Source: UBA2112 sp964488555
GTDB taxonomy: Bacteria > Patescibacteriota > Saccharimonadia > Saccharimonadales > Saccharimonadaceae
Direction: 5' to 3'
NCBI GenBank assembly: GCA_964488555.1
Contig: CAZAUF010000009.1
Location: 1 to 24,467, forward strand
DNA length: 24,467 nucleotides
The notes beneath the pieces are model-generated. The model saw only the letters and a list, made by a program, of their open reading frames with translations. It did not search any database and was not told where the DNA came from. The translations under genes were made by a program, and so were the position numbers. This document shows, piece after piece, positions 19,392-24,467 of the stretch. Each line of letters begins with the position of its first letter. The stretch's first letter is position 1.

Positions 19392-20030
19392 TTAGCTTCG
19401 TCCAACCTGAATAACCGTCAAAACTTGCGGAATTGAGGATAGGGTCTTTATTTTATATTTCAGGCCAGCATCTTCTACAGGAGCGGCGAGTTCATTAATA
19501 AATACGCTCACGTCTTCTTGTGGTACTTCGTATTTCAATGCAGCATCCGCATAATGCACCGGGATTACCGCCTTTGCGTCAATTTGGCGCGCAAGCGTAA
19601 CAGCTGATGTCGCATCAAGCGTATAACCACCGCCACCTACAGGTAAGACCAGGATATCTATCACACCGATTTCTTCCAGTTGCTCCTCGCTAAGTCTTGG
19701 AGTAATGTTGCCCAATACTGCCATGCGCACTTCGCCAATGTCAATGCGATATATAGTGCTCAAAGGCTCGTCTGCTTCTGTATCAATATGACGGCTCGCC
19801 TGAATGCCCCGGATAGAGACATCGCCAATTTCGTACTCTCCAGGACCCTCAATACGTAGCTTGGCTGCGCTATCATTAACTGCAAGACGAGGCTCAGTGG
19901 CTATCTCCACAGCATCCTTTGCAGAAAGATTCTTTAGTCCGACTACAGATAGATTGGGATCGATAACAAGCTGTACTTTTTTACTCGTTATAACAATACC
20001 GTTTCCACCTTTATATTCGAAATCAAACAT
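19392..20030 (-). CDS. MBL-fold protein lacking the metal-binding HxHxDH motif
   Basis: This 212-aa protein matches the UlaG-like metallo-beta-lactamase fold group seen widely in CPR bacteria. It has an N-terminal strand region with VIDPNL (22-27), a LRIEGPGEYEIGDVSIRGI block (58-76), YRIDIGEVRMAVLGNI and IDILVLPVGGGGYTLDA. The HxHxDH metal site is absent: the expected place reads EIATEPRLAVND. Only PVHY (near 166-169) resembles a ligand region. It may be an enzymatically dead or altered member. AAAGGA precedes the ATG. It follows the winged-helix gene by 4 nt and is the last gene of the thrS-miaA operon. Confidence 0.8.
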   Translation of the reverse strand: MFDFEYKGGNGIVITSKKVQLVIDPNLSVVGLKNLSAKDAVEIATEPRLAVNDSAAKLRIEGPGEYEIGDVSIRGIQASRHIDTEADEPLSTIYRIDIGEVRMAVLGNITPRLSEEQLEEIGVIDILVLPVGGGGYTLDATSAVTLARQIDAKAVIPVHYADAALKYEVPQEDVSVFINELAAPVEDAGLKYKIKTLSSIPQVLTVIQVGRS

Positions 20031-20034
20031 GTCT

Positions 20035-20631
20035 CTATCCTTTCAGCACATTATCGGTATCCACCACTACCACATGATTATTATTCAATATCTCTGTTAT
20101 AAATTTATCACGAACGCTCAAGCGATAATAGAATTCATCATATGAAAGCATACTGTAATTCAGTTCTCGACCTTCGAGTTTTTCAATTGTCTTAATGACA
20201 TTCTTGAGCCTAGCAGGAGCAACAGACCCAACCAATAATAAATCTACTTTGCTCGCCGAGCTCCTAACGAGCACGCCAGCCGCGACCGCCACCCTTACTC
20301 CCGACAACTCTTTGATATGCTGCTGCCAATCGGATGCGGTCGAGTCAGCCTTCAGTGCCGTATCAGCGGAACCTTGTTGATCCGAAAAAATTGCTTTAAG
20401 GGGGCGATAATGCTCGTAACGTTGATTCACTTCATAGTACAACTTGTTATTTGAATTGTCGCTCGTAATAATGCCTACTGCAAGCATGTTCGAAAGCTCA
20501 CGACGAACGGAATTTATTTGTTCATCAATCAGCCTCGTAATCTCTCTGACATAAAAAGAAGTGCCGGGATTATTCAGGAAAAGGTGTAGTAGCTTCACCC
20601 TTGTTTTTGAACCAAATAATGTGTCGATCAT
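20035..20631 (-). CDS. Winged-helix regulator with a nucleotidyltransferase-like C-terminal domain
   Basis: I chose the ATG giving MIDTLFGSKTRVKLLHLFLNN (198 aa) because the conserved winged helix begins there, and GGGAAAG sits just upstream. Starting further upstream adds 28 residues that overlap miaA and look random. Residues 1-80 are a winged helix (FYVREITRLIDEQINSVRRELSNMLAVGII). Residues about 100-198 resemble a minimal Pol-beta nucleotidyltransferase (VDLLLVGSV, then FYYRLSVRDKFITEILNNNHVVVVD). In known families the GS and DxD residues bind metal and nucleotide; here SKVDLLLVGS keeps only part of the pattern, so catalysis is uncertain. It may regulate this operon; that is inference from position. 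Confidence 0.75.
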   Translation of the reverse strand: MIDTLFGSKTRVKLLHLFLNNPGTSFYVREITRLIDEQINSVRRELSNMLAVGIITSDNSNNKLYYEVNQRYEHYRPLKAIFSDQQGSADTALKADSTASDWQQHIKELSGVRVAVAAGVLVRSSASKVDLLLVGSVAPARLKNVIKTIEKLEGRELNYSMLSYDEFYYRLSVRDKFITEILNNNHVVVVDTDNVLKG

Positions 20632-20671
20632 ATCTTTCCCGTATAACTTCCTTGTACTGACTATACCATGA

Positions 20672-21541
20672 TTAGTGTTCAGAATCGAGCAGCCGTTCAA
20701 TATATATTTTTGCATCGTTCAATGGCAACCAACGTATGTATGGATTGCGACGAAACCATGTCATTTGTCGCTTCGCTAGCCTCCAATCTTGAACTATAAA
20801 TTTCTCCTGCACCTCGTGGAGAGACAACTCGCCAGAAAGATGCGCGCGGCAAAGAGGATAAATATTTCCTGTCATGGATTCATGATTCCACCCATACTTG
20901 TCTGCCAACTTTTTCACCTCATGTATAACTCCGTTCTTAAAAATATCTTCAGCTCGCTGTTCAATTCTTTTTCTCAATATACTTTTGTCTGTTGTTATAC
21001 CTACCACAAATGAATTTTCGATAGGATGAGTTCTTCTCTTGGTATTTATGCTTTTTTGTTCAATTGCTCGAATGACGTATCGTTTATTTTTAGAATTTTC
21101 AGGTAACTTTATGTTGTTTTTTTCGCAATAAATGTATAACTCCTGTAAACTAAGCTGTTCTAACTTACGTCGAGTGTCTTCATCAGCCTGTGAGCCAAAT
21201 TGATAATCAAAAATAACTGCATCACAGTAGAGACCGCTGCCACCTACTAAAAACGGAACATGCCCACGTCCGCGGATTTCGGCTATTTTTTGCACTGCGT
21301 ACTCTTTGAATTGTGCTGCAGTAAACCGTTCTCCCGGATTCACCAGATCAAGCCCCCAATGAGCAACTCTTTTACGCTCCTCGGCCGTCGGCTTCGCTGT
21401 ACCCACATCCATCCCCCTATAAACTGTTCTACTGTCAGCACATATGATTTCTCCGTTATATTTTGCAGCGATTTCTACGGCTAAATTCGTTTTACCGCTC
21501 GCAGTGGGTCCGACAATGACTATCAAAGGTTGAACTGCCAT
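20672..21541 (-). CDS. miaA: tRNA dimethylallyltransferase
   Basis: This 289-aa protein transfers a dimethylallyl group to N6 of A37 in tRNAs that read UNN codons. It has the P-loop GPTASGKT (11-18), the family block ADSRTVYRGMDVGTAKPT (35-52), and VGGSGLYCDAVIFDY (98-112). The tRNA-binding region RRNPYIRW is near the C-terminus (family pattern T-R-x-Y-A-x-R-Q-x-T-W-F seen here as DWRLAKRQMTWFRRN). The length is slightly short of E. coli (316). The start overlaps the end of the upstream alkyltransferase-like gene by 19 bp, so translation is probably coupled. It needs DMAPP, which Saccharibacteria may have to obtain from outside or through a reduced pathway. Confidence 0.96.
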   Translation of the reverse strand: MAVQPLIVIVGPTASGKTNLAVEIAAKYNGEIICADSRTVYRGMDVGTAKPTAEERKRVAHWGLDLVNPGERFTAAQFKEYAVQKIAEIRGRGHVPFLVGGSGLYCDAVIFDYQFGSQADEDTRRKLEQLSLQELYIYCEKNNIKLPENSKNKRYVIRAIEQKSINTKRRTHPIENSFVVGITTDKSILRKRIEQRAEDIFKNGVIHEVKKLADKYGWNHESMTGNIYPLCRAHLSGELSLHEVQEKFIVQDWRLAKRQMTWFRRNPYIRWLPLNDAKIYIERLLDSEH

Positions 21542-21834
21542 CTCAAATCCTCGAAGTTATCAACTATATGATTGGTGCATGACACGCCCTCTTGTGCTAA
21601 CAATTCTGCTTGGGCCTCGCGCCCACCGTGGAAGCCGCTCGCCAGACCACCGAATCGGTTCACAAGCCGGTGCCAAGGAAGATTTGGATCTCCATAGTGT
21701 GCGATACCGCCAACCACTCGGCTGGCATATGGCTGCCCCGCTAACGCAGCTAGGTCTCCATAGGTTGTCACACGGCCAAAGGGCACGAGTGACATTAACT
21801 CCTCTACCTTGTGTCGAAAACTAGCATCCGGCAA
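21523..21834 (-). CDS. Alkyltransferase-like DNA-binding protein (ATL, MGMT fold without the active cysteine)
   Basis: This 103-aa protein is the DNA-binding domain of the O6-alkylguanine-DNA alkyltransferase family: VPFGRVTTYGDLAALAGQP (17-35), SRVVGGIAHYG, then NLPWHRLVN. Where MGMT has PCHR with the reactive cysteine, this has PWHR (Trp54), the hallmark of ATL proteins such as E. coli YbaZ. ATLs flag alkylated guanines for nucleotide-excision repair instead of repairing them directly. The N-terminal MGMT domain is absent, as in other ATLs. It overlaps the HAD gene upstream by 14 bp and miaA downstream by 19 bp, so it is part of a tightly packed operon. Confidence 0.92.
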   Translation of the reverse strand: MPDASFRHKVEELMSLVPFGRVTTYGDLAALAGQPYASRVVGGIAHYGDPNLPWHRLVNRFGGLASGFHGGREAQAELLAQEGVSCTNHIVDNFEDLRWQFNL

Positions 21835-22429
21835 AATGCTCTATCTCCTTCAGTATAATACCCCAGTCTCCACATCGTTTTATTCGGTGATGCAATTTGT
21901 CCTTACGGTTCCAGGGCTGATCAAGCAATAATGCCATCTCGACCCCCTCCTCAATAGCAGACTCACAGTGCATGAGCCCGTCATCTATCAGAATATCCGC
22001 ACCTATTTCTTTACAGACCTGTCCCTTGCTTCGAGAACATTCCGCACGAAAGTGGTTCGTATGAATAACCTCTTGAAAACAGTCAAGAAAATATGTGCTT
22101 ACCATTACTTCTGTGACTGGTGCTAAAAAATCTGCTCGACCCGTAACTAAGTGTAATTTATGCACACTTGCCAAGCTTTTTATACTGATGATTGCCTCAG
22201 GTGACGGCATGGGGGGTTTATTGAAAAATACTTCTTTATGATAGCTCTCTAGTCTTTGGTTTACTACTTGTAAATCTTCCGCACCCCAGTCTTCGGCACT
22301 GCCGTCGTAGTATCGAGAGATGTCCACACTCGTCGCGTATGTTGTGTTGTAATAGAGTACTGCATCATGCGCTGTAGGCACCAGTACATCATCACAGTCA
22401 ATTGCTACAGTAAGACTTCGCTCGCTCAC
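21821..22429 (-). CDS. HAD-superfamily 5'-nucleotidase-like protein
   Basis: This 202-aa protein resembles the 5'(3')-deoxyribonucleotidase (NT5C) branch of the HAD superfamily. Motif I is IDCDDVL (Asp11 nucleophile, Asp13), motif II is HLVTGRADF (93-101), and motif IV is ADILIDDGLMHC (144-155). Lys135 in SKGQVCKEIG fits the conserved lysine. It would remove phosphate from nucleotides, but the substrate cannot be read from the sequence. The start is GTG, one base after the thrS stop, which argues for translational coupling. Confidence 0.82.
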   Translation of the reverse strand: MSERSLTVAIDCDDVLVPTAHDAVLYYNTTYATSVDISRYYDGSAEDWGAEDLQVVNQRLESYHKEVFFNKPPMPSPEAIISIKSLASVHKLHLVTGRADFLAPVTEVMVSTYFLDCFQEVIHTNHFRAECSRSKGQVCKEIGADILIDDGLMHCESAIEEGVEMALLLDQPWNRKDKLHHRIKRCGDWGIILKEIEHFAGC

Positions 22430-22430
22430 T

Positions 22431-24242
22431 TCACAGACTCCTTAAATATTCTTCTAGATGAGAAATCTGAACCTTTTGTTCGCCATCCTGGGTGCGCACA
22501 CTCACCTCACGAGCCTCTTTATCTTTTGGTCCAACAATTAATTGTACCGGTACCTTCATGGCTGTTGCCTCGCGAATTTTTTTGCCAAGAGATTCATTGC
22601 GATCATCGCGAGTAAATCGTAATTCGTTATGTTTCACTGGTTCCATCAGTGCTACACTCCTCAACCCTCTCTCTATTTCCTCTACGTAGTCCAATACGGT
22701 ATCGTTGATTGTCAATATCCTCACTTGTTCGGGAGCTACCCAGAAGGGAAACCAGCCTGCAGTATGCTCAATCAACACACTCATGAAGCGTTCGATCGAG
22801 CCAAGTAGCGCACAATGGATCATTACTGGCGTCTGAGCGTTACTCTCTGCATCCTTATACTCAAGTGCGAAACGATTCGGCTGCACGAAGTCCAACTGTG
22901 CAGTTGCCAGTTGGTGCTCTCGCCCTAAGGCATCAGTTGCCATGAAGTCAATCTTGGGACCGTAAAAGGCAGCCTCTCCTTCCTGCTCAAAGTAATCAAG
23001 CTCATTCTTGATGACGGCATTCTTCAATTGCTCTTGAGCCGACTCCCAGAGCTCCATATCGCCTAAATATGCATCGCTATCGTCACGATAACTCAAACGA
23101 ACTCGAAGTTTCATGCCAATCGTTCGATATAACTCACGGACGCTCGCAAGAAGTCCATCGATTTCATTCCCTATTTGATCCTGGCGACAAAAAACATGGC
23201 TATCATCCTGTGTCAGAGAACGTACCCTGTTCAAACCTCCAAGTTCACCCGTTTTTTCATCACGATAATCAGTGGTCGTCTCTAGGTAGCGTACTGGCAT
23301 ATCTTTGTAGCTGCGTGGCTGCGATGCAAAAATTTGCGTGTGATGAGGACAATTCATGGGTTTAAGTGCCATCTTGTCGTCAGTCTCCTGGCTCGTTACC
23401 AAAAAAAGCTCGTCTCCAAACTTCGCCCAATGACCAGAGGCTTCATACAACGCTGTTTTGGTGATATTTGGCGTCCAGACTTTCTGAAATCCGCGCGCTT
23501 CGCGTAGCTGATTAGAGTACTTCGCAAGTACTTCGCGTATAACAGTACCTCTCGGGGTAAACATGGGGAGACCCGCACCAACCAACGGTGACATAGTATA
23601 AAGATCCAACTCTTTACCCAGCTTACGGTGATCACGTTGCTTTGCCTGCTCGATCATTTCTAGATGCTTATCAAGCTCATCTTGAGTGGAGAACGCCACA
23701 CCATAAAGTCGCTGCATCTGTGGATTTTTTTCATTACCTCGCCAATAGGCACCCGCTACACGCATCAGTTTAAACGCACCAACCTCTCCTGTATTCGTCA
23801 CATGCGGTCCGCGACAAAGATCGGTGAAATCTCCATTGGTATAGAATGACACTTCATTTACAGCCGCATCGCCACTAGCAATCGTCCCCATAGCACTCGC
23901 ATCGAGGTCCTTAGCAAGTGTTGTACCGCTGCGCTTCAAATCATTTAGTAGCTCTTCCTTATAGGGTTGCTCTTCGTCCTGAGCCCATCGAATGGCTTCA
24001 TCAGTAGACATAGTTGAACGAACAAATTCCTGACTCTGAGCAATAATACTGCGCATTTCCTTTTCGATCTTAGAAAAGTCATCTTCAGATATTTTGTGTT
24101 CACCAAGATCAATATCATAGTAAAAACCATTTTCTACGACTGGTCCGACGCCAAATTTTGCGCTTGGCCACAAGTGCTGCACCGCATTAGCAGTAATGTG
24201 AGCCAAGCTGTGCCGCATAGCATGGAGTTGTTCGTGATTCAT
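22431..24242 (-). CDS. thrS: Threonyl-tRNA synthetase lacking the N-terminal TGS domain
   Basis: This 603-aa enzyme charges tRNA-Thr. It starts directly in the editing (N2) domain: HSLAH (11-15) and the partner DLCRGPHV (Cys143, His147) form the serine-editing site. The class II core has motif 1 around RGTVIREVLAKYSNQLREARGF (231-252), the zinc cysteine in MNCPHH (Cys298), motif 2 in YRDEKTGELGGLNRVRS, and motif 3 in LLGSIERF. The anticodon-binding domain fills the last 110 residues. The ~60-residue TGS (N1) domain of E. coli ThrRS is missing, accounting for the shorter length. AAGGAG precedes ATG by 6 nt. A T-box leader precedes the gene. It opens the operon thrS-HAD-ATL-miaA-wHTH-MBL. Confidence 0.97.
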   Translation of the reverse strand: MNHEQLHAMRHSLAHITANAVQHLWPSAKFGVGPVVENGFYYDIDLGEHKISEDDFSKIEKEMRSIIAQSQEFVRSTMSTDEAIRWAQDEEQPYKEELLNDLKRSGTTLAKDLDASAMGTIASGDAAVNEVSFYTNGDFTDLCRGPHVTNTGEVGAFKLMRVAGAYWRGNEKNPQMQRLYGVAFSTQDELDKHLEMIEQAKQRDHRKLGKELDLYTMSPLVGAGLPMFTPRGTVIREVLAKYSNQLREARGFQKVWTPNITKTALYEASGHWAKFGDELFLVTSQETDDKMALKPMNCPHHTQIFASQPRSYKDMPVRYLETTTDYRDEKTGELGGLNRVRSLTQDDSHVFCRQDQIGNEIDGLLASVRELYRTIGMKLRVRLSYRDDSDAYLGDMELWESAQEQLKNAVIKNELDYFEQEGEAAFYGPKIDFMATDALGREHQLATAQLDFVQPNRFALEYKDAESNAQTPVMIHCALLGSIERFMSVLIEHTAGWFPFWVAPEQVRILTINDTVLDYVEEIERGLRSVALMEPVKHNELRFTRDDRNESLGKKIREATAMKVPVQLIVGPKDKEAREVSVRTQDGEQKVQISHLEEYLRSL

Positions 24243-24262
24243 TTGCGTCTCCTTTTTTAACT

Positions 24263-24422
24263 AAAAACATGCGATGTACAGATTTATACGCTAAATCCAC
24301 AAATCGCATGTCTCGGGTCTCAATTATAATCGAGACGGTTCCACCGGACTTTTTACTCATGAAGCGGCGTTGCGTACGCCCCAGCGTCCCACGGAACTCG
24401 GCGGGCGGTTACTCCGCTTCAT
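24263..24422 (-). promoter_or_regulatory. Compact T-box riboswitch of thrS
   Basis: T-box leaders sense uncharged tRNA and raise expression of the matching synthetase. Stem I closes with ATGAAGCGG/CCGCTTCAT (24367-24359 with 24422-24414); an AGTAA internal-loop motif (24413-24409) faces TACGCAACG on the 3' strand. Above it, CGCCC/GGGCG forms the upper helix. The T-box GGTGGAACCG is at 24345-24336. The antiterminator pairs GTCCGG (24349-24344) with CCGAGAC (24316-24310) and leaves the TGGAACC bulge for the tRNA CCA end; the inner stem is GTCTCGAT/ATTGAGAC. The competing terminator is ACATGCGAT/ATCGCATGT (24267-24311) plus TTTT. Thr codons ACC (on the AGTAACC side) or ACG (GCAACG) are candidate specifiers. 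Stem I is only 64 nt. Confidence 0.85.
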
Positions 24423-24433
24423 CGTTCATTGTT

Positions 24434-24463
24434 ATCATACCTTACTGACCTCAGTTATTGCAA
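24434..24463 (-). promoter_or_regulatory. thrS promoter
   Basis: On the minus strand, TTGCAA (24463-24458) and TATGAT (24439-24434) are 18 nt apart. Transcription would start near 24427, just before T-box stem I. Confidence 0.7.
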
Positions 24464-24467
24464 CACT

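Noticed and set aside
20632..20715. Upstream 28-residue extension of the winged-helix gene
   Set aside because: It overlaps miaA, is not protein-like, and the conserved domain starts at MIDTLFGSKTR with its own ribosome site.

Overview
The window is a 24.5 kb chromosomal segment that I assign to Candidatus Saccharibacteria (TM7, Candidate Phyla Radiation). The best evidence is the partial 16S rRNA gene at the left edge (minus strand). Its h8-h10 region pairs a GTGCCCCAAAGTGAGG block with a GCTTTGGGAG block, as I remember it from cultured TM7. Several lineage-type hypothetical proteins agree: a 388-aa surface protein with a SANASS signal region, a VirD4-like ATPase with a small acidic partner, and a PH-like protein. 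No phage, transposase or CRISPR genes are visible. The gene content is mostly core information processing.

Layout, left to right. (1) 1-5710: the 5' part of 16S rRNA with its promoter and boxA, preceded by gyrB-gyrA-PAP2-like, all on the minus strand. (2) 5715-7545: a plus-strand pair of membrane-protein genes. (3) 7556-12555: minus-strand genes for a VirD4/TraG-like ATPase, a small partner, and a 4-TM protein behind a ~380-nt structured leader, then a PH-like protein. (4) 12556-13480: an RNA-rich block with an orphan small-RNA unit, the tmRNA gene, and a duplicated tmRNA 3' end. (5) 13496-16243: plus-strand comM, then infC-rpmI-rplT ending in a bidirectional terminator. (6) 16244-18352: minus-strand rnpB, a NUDIX-RNase H fusion, and a tRNA-Pro(GGG) gene surrounded by fragments of a second tRNA-Pro. 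(7) 18359-24467: a site-2 protease, plus-strand rpmB, and a compact minus-strand operon thrS - HAD nucleotidase - alkyltransferase-like - miaA - winged-helix/nucleotidyltransferase - MBL-fold, opened by a T-box leader.

The most unusual structure is shared by tmRNA and tRNA-Pro. Downstream of each gene, after a hairpin-rich spacer, lies a second copy of the last 19 nt of the mature RNA. Both copies start at the same place in the T-arm (T-loop position 58). The tRNA-Pro locus also has a 5' fragment upstream, so the outer pieces together look like one tRNA-Pro exploded around an intact one. This resembles a small non-autonomous element family aimed at the T-loops of RNA genes.

Other points: at least four genes have a -10 box only 6-7 nt before ATG and no Shine-Dalgarno sequence (leaderless). 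infC probably starts with AUC. thrS has a miniature T-box. The tmRNA has an odd T-loop and a long predicted tag. A consensus promoter drives a large structured RNA of unknown family. All assignments come from reading the sequence; no database search was possible.
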